Shown here in pieces: positions 1-6,486 of a stretch of 8,257 nucleotides of DNA. The stretch is from contig JBJMSU010000098.1 in assembly GCA_045801465.1 (NCBI GenBank), forward strand, positions 1 through 8,257, given 5' to 3'. Source of the stretch: DATFWC01 sp045801465. Its GTDB lineage: Bacteria > Pseudomonadota > Alphaproteobacteria > Rhizobiales > Xanthobacteraceae. The notes under the pieces are model-generated. The model ran no database searches, was not told the origin of the DNA, and saw nothing but the letters and a program-made list of their open reading frames with translations. Position numbers and translations under genes: made by a program. Positions within the stretch are counted from its first letter, which is position 1, and each line of letters starts with the position of its first letter.

Positions 1-54
1 CCTGGCACGCGTCGCGCTTGACAGGCAGGCCCGGCGTGATCTGCGGCCGGCGGT

Positions 55-418
55 TCACGGCGAACCGCGGAACACGCCGTCCTTGAAGAACACCCGGTAA
101 GGCGTCGTCCCCGAAGCGCTGCCATCGAAAGCACGCCACCGGCCGTTCCGGCACAGCGTCCCTCCTTCGGCCCTCGACTGCCTCGAACTCGATGACGTTG
201 GGCTAGAGCTTGGGGTCGGCCCCTGGTTCGACCGCCATGAAGGTCGTCACGCATTTCCCGCCAGTGATGATCGGATCGTAACCCTTGATCGTGATTCCGC
301 CGCCGCCGGTGCTGGCAAACGTGCTGCGCAGCACGGGCCAGCCCTCGTAATCCTCCTGCGCCATTGCGCCGGACGCCAGTATCAGGCCGGTAAGGCAACA
401 CGCCGCGAGAACGCGCAT
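55..418 (-). pseudogene. Broken gene for a small secreted protein (in-frame stop plus frameshift)
   Basis: Reading starts at ATG 418-416, with a GGGAGGA-type ribosome site just upstream (about 424-430). It gives a signal peptide, MRVLAACCLTGLILASGAMA followed by Q, then a mature part containing WPVLRSTF, GGGGITIKGYDPIITGGKC and TTFMAVEPGADPKL. A TAG at 205-203 ends the frame after 71 codons. The same frame continues sensibly past the TAG as PNVIEFEAVEG. After one extra base near 169-173 the reading moves to the next frame, which gives EGGTLCRNGRWRAFDG, then SASGTTPYRVFFKDGVFRGSP and TGA at 57-55. The joined product of about 120 residues resembles small periplasmic proteins of unknown function common in Bradyrhizobium-like bacteria, where a tyrosine would be expected at the TAG. 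Two separate lesions favour a decayed gene over one sequencing error, but assembly error is not excluded. An automatic annotation may instead list only the intact 203-418 part. Confidence 0.75.
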
Positions 419-625
419 GGGTTGATCCTCCCTCTCCGGGCCGCAGGAATCGCGGCGCCTCTGCACCAATACGGCCGGGAATCCATTTGGGTGCAGGGGT
501 CAGATGCTTCTGGGCTTTTTTTACTCCGGTGGTAGCGACGGACGCTTCGCGCATCGGTTGGTATTTTCTGCGGCTCGGAATGCACTATGTATCTGACGGG
601 CCGCGACGGCCTGCGCCGGGGTGGA

Positions 626-639
626 CCGCCGTGCGGCGG
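626..639. repeat. Short GC inverted repeat upstream of the DUF6481 gene
   Basis: CCGCC (626-630) and GGCGG (635-639) form a perfect five-base stem around a GTGC loop, about 50 bases before the TTG start at 690. It could fold in the 5' leader of the DUF6481 mRNA. No U-tract follows, so it is not a terminator. In GC-rich DNA such short stems are frequent, so a function is only possible. The rest of 419-689 shows no convincing gene. Confidence 0.3.
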
Positions 640-689
640 GGAGCGCCGGGCAGTTCGAATGCCACCCTGACACCAATTGGAGACCCATA

Positions 690-1082
690 TTGAGCAAGAC
701 CCCTGATTTTCTCGAGCGCCGCACCAGCGCCGCAGAAGCAAGAAAAACGATGCTGGAGAAATTCCGCGCGGCGCCGGGGCCGGAGGATCCCGAATTCGCC
801 AAGCGGCAGGCCGAAAGGCAAGAGATCCAGGCGGCGCGCACGGTGCGGGCGGCCGAACGCGAAGCGGCCCGGAAGGCGCGCGAAGCCGAGCGCGCCGAGC
901 AGGCGCGCCGGGAGGCGGAACTCGCCGCCGAGGCCGAAAGCCAGGCCGCCCAGGCGGCCGCTCGGCTTGGCGCCGAAGAAGCAGAACGCCAGGCGGCGCT
1001 CGAGGTCGAGCAGAAGAGCAAGCGCGATGCCCGGTATGCGGCGCGCAAGGCCGCGAAGAAGCGCCGCCGGCGAGGGCTTTAG
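690..1082 (+). CDS. DUF6481 family protein, Ala/Glu/Arg-rich coiled coil
   Basis: The 130-residue product begins SKTPDFLERR and has the DUF6481 pattern: a short N-terminal motif (DFLERR...A.EARKTMLEKFRAAPGPEDPEFA, about residues 5-38), then a long charged Ala/Glu/Arg/Gln helix (about 40-110) that should form a coiled coil, and a very basic tail (DARYAARKAAKKRRRR). No signal peptide or membrane segment is seen, so it is probably cytoplasmic. The basic tail would suit nucleic-acid or ribosome contact, but the family has no established function that I can state. TTG at 690 is preferred because GGAGA lies at 679-683 with a six-base gap and because the family's N-terminal motif starts there. An upstream in-frame GTG at 621 would add 23 residues (RRAAGSAGQF...) that do not look like this family. 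The gene stands alone, with its end facing the dioxygenase gene 50 bases away. Confidence 0.8.
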   Translation: MSKTPDFLERRTSAAEARKTMLEKFRAAPGPEDPEFAKRQAERQEIQAARTVRAAEREAARKAREAERAEQARREAELAAEAESQAAQAAARLGAEEAERQAALEVEQKSKRDARYAARKAAKKRRRRGL

Positions 1083-1132
1083 GACAGAACTTGACCGGGG
1101 GCGAGAACCCAGCACGCCATCACACCGCACCT

Positions 1133-2191
1133 TCAGCGTGGTGCACGAGCGCGCTCGATCTGCAGCTGGGCCAGGAACGGAACCAGAGGGTGGGCGCCCA
1201 TCTTCACGATGGCCGGTACGTCGAGCTTGATCAAGGCGTTGCGTTGGTCCGGCGGGAGGCGGAATCCGTCCGCAAAGGCTGGAGCATCGGCGATGTAGCG
1301 AGTGCGCATCTCCGCGTCGTGAGCGATCGCATGCAGGGCTGACGTCAACTCGACGAGCTCCGGCTTGATCGACGGGTAATGCGCGGCGTGATCCTCGACC
1401 CCGCCGCCGGTCCAGCCCAGCGAGGCGTAGTTGTGATGCCAGCTCGGGTCGAGCGAGACGATGTCAGGCTTGCGCTCGCCCAAGGCGCCCGCCGCACAGG
1501 CCCAGCACCTGAGCTCGATATTGCCGGTCTCGTCGAGCTCGTTTTCGTCGTAGCCGATGAGAGATTTCAGATTGCCGGCGGCAAGCTTGTCGAGAACCTG
1601 CTTGTCCCACGCCAGCTCCGGGTTCGCGTAGCGCTCGGTGCCGGGGAAATGCGACATGCCTCCGCTCGACAGGATGACGGTCTTCAGCCCGAGCGCGGTG
1701 ACGGTGCGCGCCACGGCCTGCCCGAAGGAATAGCACCGCTCCATCGTCGGCTGCGGCGGCAGATAGGCATTGACATAGATGGGAAGGACCGGATCGGCCA
1801 GGCCGAGATGCGTCAAGGGAATGCCGATCGCATAGTCGATCTTGGCGGTGCTGGTGAAGGCGGGGTCGAAATTCTGCCGGTAGAGCTGACGCACGATCTC
1901 GAATCCGATCTCGCTCGGGATGCGCCAATGGAATTTCCGTCCGGCGAACTCGCCGCTGGCTTCCCCGCCGACATGGACGGTGAACGGCGGCGCGACGTTG
2001 TGAAAGAACTGCTCGGCGTGATCGTTGGAAAAGATGATCCAGAGGTCCGGCTTCAGCGCCTTCAATCTGGCTCCGATATCGGCGGCCACCTCCCGGACGT
2101 GGGCCACGAGCGCTTTGTCTTCCGTCTCCGGCATGGTGAAGAACTGGGGCGCATGCGGCAGCATCGCGCCGCCGATCACCGTGGACATCAT
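1133..2191 (-). CDS. Class III extradiol ring-cleavage dioxygenase, LigB domain with LigA-like tail
   Basis: This 352-residue protein matches the LigB superfamily (protocatechuate 4,5-dioxygenase beta-subunit type), non-haem Fe(II) enzymes that open catecholic rings beside the hydroxyls. Visible family residues: His13 (LPHAPQF) and His58 (SNDHAEQFF) as iron ligands, His181 (SSGGMSHFPG) as the likely catalytic base, and Glu226 (GNIELRCW) as the probable third ligand. Residues about 280-345 (HAIAHDAEMRTRYIAD, then LPPDQRNALIKLDVPAIVKMGAHPLVPFLAQL) resemble LigA, the small subunit of LigAB, so the two are fused in LigB-LigA order as in gallate dioxygenases, but in a shorter protein. The start at ATG 2191 is supported by AGGAGA upstream; an in-frame ATG at 2236 would add an unconvincing 15 residues. 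It is divergent from the Pht5-like gene at 2326, which suggests a shared control region. The substrate is unknown; a protocatechuate- or gallate-like compound is an inference. Confidence 0.88.
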   Translation of the reverse strand: MMSTVIGGAMLPHAPQFFTMPETEDKALVAHVREVAADIGARLKALKPDLWIIFSNDHAEQFFHNVAPPFTVHVGGEASGEFAGRKFHWRIPSEIGFEIVRQLYRQNFDPAFTSTAKIDYAIGIPLTHLGLADPVLPIYVNAYLPPQPTMERCYSFGQAVARTVTALGLKTVILSSGGMSHFPGTERYANPELAWDKQVLDKLAAGNLKSLIGYDENELDETGNIELRCWACAAGALGERKPDIVSLDPSWHHNYASLGWTGGGVEDHAAHYPSIKPELVELTSALHAIAHDAEMRTRYIADAPAFADGFRLPPDQRNALIKLDVPAIVKMGAHPLVPFLAQLQIERARAPR

Positions 2192-2238
2192 CGGGGCTTC
2201 TCCTGTCCTGTGACGATCCGGACTGCGCGACATCATGC

Positions 2239-2267
2239 TTCACAGGCAAAAATGAAGGAAGTAGGCT
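2239..2267 (+). promoter_or_regulatory. Candidate sigma-70 promoter for the first Pht5-like gene
   Basis: TTCACA (2239-2244) and TAGGCT (2262-2267) are separated by 17 bases and would start transcription near 2274, about 50 bases before the Pht5-like start. The -35 matches the consensus at five of six bases, the -10 only at three. The pair lies in the 134-base gap between two divergent genes, where a promoter is expected. No operator repeat stands out here. Confidence 0.3.
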
Positions 2268-2325
2268 GGCCGTCCTCGCCTGGCCGCCGTCGACCCTTCA
2301 CCCCCACATTGCGCAAGGAGGCATG

Positions 2326-3312
2326 ATGGTCCCGATCACGATCGCGTGCGGCAACTACGACCGCACGCGCGCCATCCTCGACGGCCGGGTGAAGGTGGAA
2401 GGCTGCGCCACCACGTACCTGCCGCTCTACCCGGAAGAGATCTTCCATCGCGCCTTTCGCTTCCAGGAATTCGACGTCTCGGAGCTCTCGTTCTCGAGCT
2501 ATCTGCGCACCGTCGCGGCCGGCATGTCCGACTATATCGGCATCCCGGCGTTCGTCTCGCGCATCTTCCGCCATTCCGGCATCTACATCCGCACCGACGC
2601 CGGGATTCGTGAGCCCGCCGATCTCAAGGGCAAGCGCGTCGGCCTGCCCGAGTACCAGATCACCGCCGTGGTGTGGATGCGCGGGATGATGCAGCACGAA
2701 TACGGCGTGCTCCCGACCGACATTCATTGGCGCAACGGCGGCCAGGAACAGCCGGGACGGCAGGAGCGCACGCCGCTCAAGCCCATCCCGGGTCTCGACC
2801 TCGAGCCGCTCGGTCCCGACGAGACCCTCGTCGGCCTGCTGCGGGCGGGCGAGCTCGACGCCCTCTTCACCGCGCGCGCCCCATCCTCCTATCTCGCCGG
2901 CGAGCCGCATATCGCGCGCCTGTTCCCCGACACGCGCGCGGCCGAGAAGGCCTATTTCAAGAAGACCGGGCTGTTCCCGATCATGCACCTCGTCGGCATC
3001 CGCAAGTCGCTGGTGGCGCAATATCCGTGGCTGCCGGTGAGCGTCTACAAGGCGTTCTGCGAAGCCAAGGCGCTGGCGATGACGGACTTGACCGACGTCA
3101 ATGCCCTGATGGTGACGCTGCCGTGGCTGGAGGCCGAGACCAAGGAGACGATGGCCACGATGGGCGCAGACTTCTGGAAATATGGCGTGCACGAGAACAT
3201 CCGCGAAATCGAGGCGCTGAGCCAGTACGCCTACGAGCAGGGTCTGGTCGATCGCAAGGTCAAGGTCGACGAGCTGTTCGCTCCTTCGACGTTGGACATT
3301 TCGAGGATCTGA
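2326..3312 (+). CDS. 4,5-dihydroxyphthalate decarboxylase-like protein (Pht5-like, PBP fold)
   Basis: The 328-residue product belongs to the family of Pht5, the 4,5-dihydroxyphthalate decarboxylase that makes protocatechuate. The family has a type 2 periplasmic-binding-protein fold but is cytoplasmic, and genomes often label it an ABC transporter substrate-binding protein. Hallmarks seen: GNYDRTRAILDGRV (9-22), EEIFHRAFRFQEFDVSELSFSSYL (37-60), a SRIFRHSGIYIR segment (78-89), LKGKRVGLPEYQITAVVWMRG (100-120), HEYGVLPTDIHW followed by the family's NGGQEQPGRQER loop (137-148), and the C-terminal DELFAPSTL (315-323). There is no signal peptide, which fits an enzyme rather than an exported receptor. 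Two ATGs are adjacent (2323 and 2326); AGGAGG at 2316-2321 leaves one base before the first and four before the second, so 2326 is preferred. A paralogue lies at 5366-6358. The exact substrate is unknown; decarboxylation of a hydroxylated aromatic acid is inferred from the family. Confidence 0.85.
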   Translation: MVPITIACGNYDRTRAILDGRVKVEGCATTYLPLYPEEIFHRAFRFQEFDVSELSFSSYLRTVAAGMSDYIGIPAFVSRIFRHSGIYIRTDAGIREPADLKGKRVGLPEYQITAVVWMRGMMQHEYGVLPTDIHWRNGGQEQPGRQERTPLKPIPGLDLEPLGPDETLVGLLRAGELDALFTARAPSSYLAGEPHIARLFPDTRAAEKAYFKKTGLFPIMHLVGIRKSLVAQYPWLPVSVYKAFCEAKALAMTDLTDVNALMVTLPWLEAETKETMATMGADFWKYGVHENIREIEALSQYAYEQGLVDRKVKVDELFAPSTLDISRI

Positions 3313-3315
3313 ACC

Positions 3316-3330
3316 CGCGGGCAGCCCGCG
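3316..3330. repeat. Perfect GC hairpin just after the Pht5-like stop codon
   Basis: CGCGGG and CCCGCG (3316-3321 and 3325-3330) form a six-base stem with a three-base loop, starting three bases after the TGA at 3310-3312. No run of T follows, so it is not a standard intrinsic terminator; it could stabilise the mRNA end or assist termination. The rest of 3331-3570 shows no gene that I can support and has normal GC. Confidence 0.35.
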
Positions 3331-3570
3331 TCGAGCGGCAGCGAAGTCCGGGACTGGACGCCAGAATTGCGGATTGCGCTGACGCTGTTCCGGGCTGTGG
3401 ACCTGACTATTCGTCGTCTCGCAAGGCGCGCGGTACTTGCTCTGCCGTCGAGCCGTTCATAACATCCAAATGACGTGCCTTCAAAGTGCAGTGGGACAGG
3501 CAGACAATCATGGCCTGAAGATCGTGTCCCCGCGGTCGATCGATGCCGCAATCCTCATGGAGCCGGACCG

Positions 3571-4530
3571 ATGAAAACGCTGGTGCTGGAGACCACGGCC
3601 CCGTTCCAGGGCCTTCCCGAGCTGGTGGCCTACGACGAAGGGCTGTTCGAGCGGGAAGGCCTCATCGTCGAATGGGCCGACCGCGAACAGGGCGTCGAGA
3701 AGAAGGTCGAGGTGGACGTCACCAGCCCGAAAGGCGTGAACCCCTTCACCAGCCACGGCAAGCTGTTCGAGCAGGGCAAGGCGGACATGTACAACGCCTG
3801 CGAATGGGGCAACTACTGCCGCGTGCAGGAGACGAGCGCCGGCAGCCGCCAGCTCGGACGCCGCGCCATCGTGACCTATGCGGCCATGGTGGTGGCGCCG
3901 GATTCGCCGGTCTACACGCCGCAGCAACTCGCCAACCGCACCATCGGCGTGCCGTTCTATTTCGGCACCCATTATATCGCGCTCCACATGTTGGAAGGCT
4001 TCATGCCGCGCGACATGATCAAGCTGTGCCGCGCCCCCAACGGCTCGCGCCATCGTTTGGCTGCGCTGATGAACGCCGAGGTCGAGGCGACGACGCTGAC
4101 CGAGCCGCACGTGACCCTGGCCGAGAAGAAGGGCTGCCGCATCGTCTGCTCGGCCTTCTTTCACGGCACCGAGGTCGCGTCAGACCGCGTGGACGCGGAA
4201 ACCTATGCGGCGTTCACGCGCGCGGTGCGCGAAGCGGTGCGCCGCATCAACGCGAACAAGCGCGCCTACCTGCACTACTTCATCGACTATCACAAAACGA
4301 AGGATCCCGAGATCGCGACGCTCGGCGTGGACGATCTTCGCGAAAGCCGGCTGGTCGTCTGCGATCCCGCGCCGATCCCGTTGGACGAGATGCAGCGCAC
4401 GTATGACTGGCTCAAGAGCTGGGGCATGCTGGAGGAGACCGCCTCGCCCTTGCAGCTCGTCGATATGGACGTGCAGCGCTACGCGCACCAAGCGGCGCAA
4501 CAGGCATCCGGAGTCCGCAATAGAGCGTGA
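3571..4530 (+). CDS. NMT1/THI5-like substrate-binding-fold protein without signal peptide
   Basis: The 319-residue product resembles the NMT1/THI5 and SsuA-type binding-protein families: an N-terminal lobe starting MKTLVLETTAPFQGLPELVAYDEGLFEREGLIVEW (1-35), then ADMYNACEWG (71-80), AIVTYAAMVVAPDSPVYTPQQL (99-120) and IGVPFYFGTHYIALHMLEGF (125-144), followed by EATTLTEPHVTLAEKKGCRIV (172-191). ATG 3571 is chosen because GGAG sits eight bases upstream and the fold begins at once; the in-frame ATG at 3475 would add 32 residues with no hydrophobic stretch. Either way there is no signal peptide or lipobox, so the protein should be cytoplasmic. No ABC permease or ATPase gene lies nearby. An enzymatic or ligand-sensing role is therefore as plausible as transport; THI5 itself is a PBP-fold enzyme. 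It lies 258 bases after the Pht5-like gene on the same strand, so co-transcription is possible but unproven. The ligand is unknown. Confidence 0.8.
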   Translation: MKTLVLETTAPFQGLPELVAYDEGLFEREGLIVEWADREQGVEKKVEVDVTSPKGVNPFTSHGKLFEQGKADMYNACEWGNYCRVQETSAGSRQLGRRAIVTYAAMVVAPDSPVYTPQQLANRTIGVPFYFGTHYIALHMLEGFMPRDMIKLCRAPNGSRHRLAALMNAEVEATTLTEPHVTLAEKKGCRIVCSAFFHGTEVASDRVDAETYAAFTRAVREAVRRINANKRAYLHYFIDYHKTKDPEIATLGVDDLRESRLVVCDPAPIPLDEMQRTYDWLKSWGMLEETASPLQLVDMDVQRYAHQAAQQASGVRNRA

Positions 4531-4537
4531 GCGAGAC

Positions 4538-4555
4538 GCCGGACCTGAGCCCGGC
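4538..4555. terminator. Weak stem-loop between convergent genes
   Basis: GCCGG (4538-4542) pairs with CCGGC (4551-4555) around an eight-base loop, eight bases after the NMT1-like stop and 39 bases before the end of the convergent aldolase-like gene. A T-rich tail is absent on both strands, so a terminator role rests mainly on position. Confidence 0.25.
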
Positions 4556-4593
4556 AAATCCCGGAGTTCGGACGTTTGACCCGGGGCACGGAG

Positions 4594-5340
4594 CTAGCTC
4601 ATCACCTCGTGCTTCCACAGTGCCCAGGCGCGGTCGATGCTGCGGCCCCATTGCTCGACCTTGGCGCCTTCTTCCGCGGTGAGAAACTCGACCTCGCCGT
4701 CCTGCGCCAGCCGGTGCGCCTCCATCTGCAGGGTGGCGTTCTCGGCCGAGTACACGGCACGGAACACGGCTTGCCGGATCGAAGCGCCGACCATGGTGGC
4801 GCCGTGGCCGCGCATCAGCACGACCGCCTTGTCGCACAGGCAGGAGGCGAGCGCCTTGCCGAGCGCCGGCGTGCGGATCAGCATGTCGGTCATGCCGCCG
4901 GCGTCGCGGATCTCGAACACCGGCACGCCGGCGGCGAGAAATCCGGTCATATGGTAGATCGGCCGCAGCCTCGCGCCCTTGGCGGTGCCGAACGGAATGA
5001 GCGGCCGCGCATGGCAATGCACGACCGAGACGGCGTCCGGCCGCACCTTGTAGATTTCGCCGTGGATGAAGCGCTCGCTGTAATACGCCATTCCCTGATG
5101 GGTGAGCGGGTTGCTGTCGAGATCGAAGGTCACGATATCGGCCGCCGTCACCAGCTGCGGCGGCAGGTGGCGCGCCATGAGATACTTATTGCGGTCCTTG
5201 TCGTGGCGCGCGCTGATATGGCCGAACGCATCGACCACGTTCTGATGAAACAGGATCTTGTTGGCGATCACGAGCTCGTCGATCAGCTCCGGCCCCGGAG
5301 CGTTCGCGGTCAGTATCGTTTGTCCCAGCATCGCGCTCAT
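4594..5340 (-). CDS. Class II aldolase/adducin family protein, possible aromatic-acid decarboxylase
   Basis: The 248-residue protein carries the class II aldolase/adducin pattern: FGHISAR (39-45), the YSERFIHGEIY motif with Glu89 and His93 (87-97), the zinc-binding VVHCH pair His108/His110, and RGHG with His179. These enzymes use a divalent metal, usually zinc, to cleave C-C bonds through an enediolate-type intermediate. The family includes sugar-phosphate aldolases and also 3,4-dihydroxyphthalate 2-decarboxylase of phthalate degradation. Its place 25 bases downstream of a Pht5-like gene on the same strand makes a decarboxylase or an aldolase of ring-cleavage products more likely than a sugar enzyme; this is inference. 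ATG 5340 is preferred: AGGAG lies ten bases upstream. A TTG at 5349 is in frame but sits directly on that ribosome site. No signal peptide; cytoplasmic. Confidence 0.87.
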   Translation of the reverse strand: MSAMLGQTILTANAPGPELIDELVIANKILFHQNVVDAFGHISARHDKDRNKYLMARHLPPQLVTAADIVTFDLDSNPLTHQGMAYYSERFIHGEIYKVRPDAVSVVHCHARPLIPFGTAKGARLRPIYHMTGFLAAGVPVFEIRDAGGMTDMLIRTPALGKALASCLCDKAVVLMRGHGATMVGASIRQAVFRAVYSAENATLQMEAHRLAQDGEVEFLTAEEGAKVEQWGRSIDRAWALWKHEVMS

Positions 5341-5365
5341 GCAGTGCAATCTCCTGACGTGTGAC

Positions 5366-6358
5366 TTACACCTGCTGGCCTTCGCTCAGCGGAATGTCGC
5401 GCAACGTGCTCGGCGCGAACAGTTCTTCGATGCGCAGCCGTCGCTCGGTGAGCCCGTGCTCGTGCGTATATTGCAGCAGCGCCTCCAGCGACGGCCGGTT
5501 CTGCTCGATCCCGTAAGGGTACCAATCGGACCCGATGATCGCGCGTTCCTCCTCGATCAACGGCTGCAGCCAGGCGAACGACGCCTTCGGCGAGCCGCCC
5601 TCCAACAGCAGGCGACAGGCATGCTGCTTGGCGGCAACGAAGGCTTTATAGAGATTGAGCGCCACCCAGGGATCACGCTCGTAGATGTCACGGCGGATCA
5701 CCACGGTATGCATGATCGGATAGATCTTCGTGCGGCGATAGTAGTCCTTCTCCACTTCCGGATAGTTCGGAAACAGGCGCCGCACCGTCGGGGCGCCGCG
5801 GCGGACGGAGAGCGGATTATTGGCGGTCATGAGGAAATCGATCTCGCCGCGCTCGAGCAGGTCGCCCAGCTCCACACCGGCGGCCGCCTGGCTCAGGCGG
5901 ATATCGCCCGGCAGGCGGCGGCCGAGGCGATCGGCGCGGCCTTGCACCCATTCGACATCGCTCGGAAGGACGCCGTATTCATGTTGGAGCAGCCCGCGCA
6001 TGTAGACGGCGGCGGTCATGCTGTACTCGGGCACGCCGCCGCGCTTGCCCTTCAGATCGGCGGGGCTTTGAATCCCTTTGGTGGTGTTGATGAAGAAATA
6101 GCCGTGACGGAACACACGCGACGGGTAGACCGGAATCGCTACGAACGGCGCCGCGCCCCCGCTGACCAGCGTCGTGTAATTCGACAGCGACATCTCGGAG
6201 ACGTGGAATTCCTTGTACTGCAGCATGCGCCAGAAGATTTCCGCCGGCTGCAGGGTGACGTAGGTGAGGTCGATGCCCTCCGGCCGGATCGTCCCGTCGC
6301 GCAAAGCTTGCGTGCGATCGTAAGGCCCGCACGCCAAGGTGAGGCGCAGGTTTGCCAT
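5366..6358 (-). CDS. Second 4,5-dihydroxyphthalate decarboxylase-like protein (Pht5-like)
   Basis: The 330-residue product is a clear paralogue of the gene at 2326-3312. Shared stretches include DRTQALRDGTI (14-24), EIFWRMLQYKEFHVSEMSLSNY (40-61), DLKGKRGGVPEYSMTAAVYMRG (101-122), HEYGVLPSDVEW (126-137), YPIMHTVVIRR (213-223) and EELFAPSTL (311-319). It differs in the loop after W137: the GGQEQPGRQE of the first copy is replaced by a shorter, Arg-rich sequence (GRADRLGRRLPG, 140-151). This loop normally carries the family's conserved GG.E.PGR-like pattern, so substrate choice or activity may differ. No signal peptide; a cytoplasmic enzyme or binding protein of the PBP fold. ATG 6358 has only a weak purine-rich ribosome site (GGGGAAAG). 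It is the first gene of a minus-strand pair with the class II aldolase-like gene and is divergent from the Bug gene. Databases may label it an ABC transporter substrate-binding protein. Confidence 0.85.
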   Translation of the reverse strand: MANLRLTLACGPYDRTQALRDGTIRPEGIDLTYVTLQPAEIFWRMLQYKEFHVSEMSLSNYTTLVSGGAAPFVAIPVYPSRVFRHGYFFINTTKGIQSPADLKGKRGGVPEYSMTAAVYMRGLLQHEYGVLPSDVEWVQGRADRLGRRLPGDIRLSQAAAGVELGDLLERGEIDFLMTANNPLSVRRGAPTVRRLFPNYPEVEKDYYRRTKIYPIMHTVVIRRDIYERDPWVALNLYKAFVAAKQHACRLLLEGGSPKASFAWLQPLIEEERAIIGSDWYPYGIEQNRPSLEALLQYTHEHGLTERRLRIEELFAPSTLRDIPLSEGQQV

Positions 6359-6389
6359 GAGTTGTCTTTCCCCGATTACCGGCCCGAAG

Positions 6390-6416
6390 GCTGTCGGCGC
6401 GATGCCATGCTGTCAA
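6390..6416 (-). promoter_or_regulatory. Candidate promoter for the Pht5-like/aldolase pair
   Basis: On the minus strand a perfect TTGACA (6416-6411, within CTTGAC, the form favoured in Rhizobiales) lies 53 bases before the ATG at 6358. Counting 17 bases further gives a poor -10 region (around 6393-6388, CAGCCT), so the promoter may need an activator. The -35 lies inside the repeat at 6404-6417. Confidence 0.3.
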
Positions 6417-6435
6417 GACGCGGCATGCTGGCAAG
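6404..6435. repeat. Imperfect tandem repeat in the divergent control region, possible regulator site
   Basis: GCCATGCTGTCAAG (6404-6417) recurs as GGCATGCTGGCAAG (6422-6435), matching at 12 of 14 bases with a period of 18. ATGCC (6402-6406) and GGCAT (6422-6426) also form an inverted pair. The element sits in the 128-base gap between the divergent Pht5-like and Bug genes and overlaps a TTGACA box, as expected for an operator that controls both directions. No regulator gene is in the window. Confidence 0.4.
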
Positions 6436-6486
6436 CTTCGATGAAATGACATAGCGTTTACTCCCCTCATCGAGGACGAATCCTGT

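Noticed and set aside
501..522. CAGA-TGCT-TCTG hairpin followed by GGGC and seven T as an intrinsic terminator
   Set aside because: The stem has only four base pairs including two A-T pairs, and no gene on the plus strand ends just before it.
621..689. GTG at 621 as the start of the DUF6481 protein
   Set aside because: The extra 23 residues do not look like the family's N-terminus, while TTG at 690 has a well-placed ribosome site.
1379..2326. Long open frame on the plus strand opposite the dioxygenase gene
   Set aside because: It is antisense to a gene with clear catalytic motifs, has no family signature, and arises from the GC-biased third positions.
2233..3192. Long minus-strand open frame opposite the first Pht5-like gene
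   Set aside because: The His/Arg/Gly-rich composition is typical of an antisense shadow; the plus strand holds the recognisable family.
2326..3312. Reading the Pht5-like proteins as exported ABC transporter receptors
   Set aside because: They lack a signal peptide and carry the Pht5 decarboxylase family blocks; no transporter genes accompany them.
3231..3551. Possible small minus-strand gene across the gap after the first Pht5-like gene
   Set aside because: It overlaps the end of a real gene, has low-complexity Ser/Arg composition, no convincing ribosome site and no recognisable domain.
5258..6454. 398-codon plus-strand open frame across the aldolase-like and second Pht5-like genes
   Set aside because: It is longer than the real genes but is a mirror of them, with no recognisable domain; it crosses a gene boundary and the control region.
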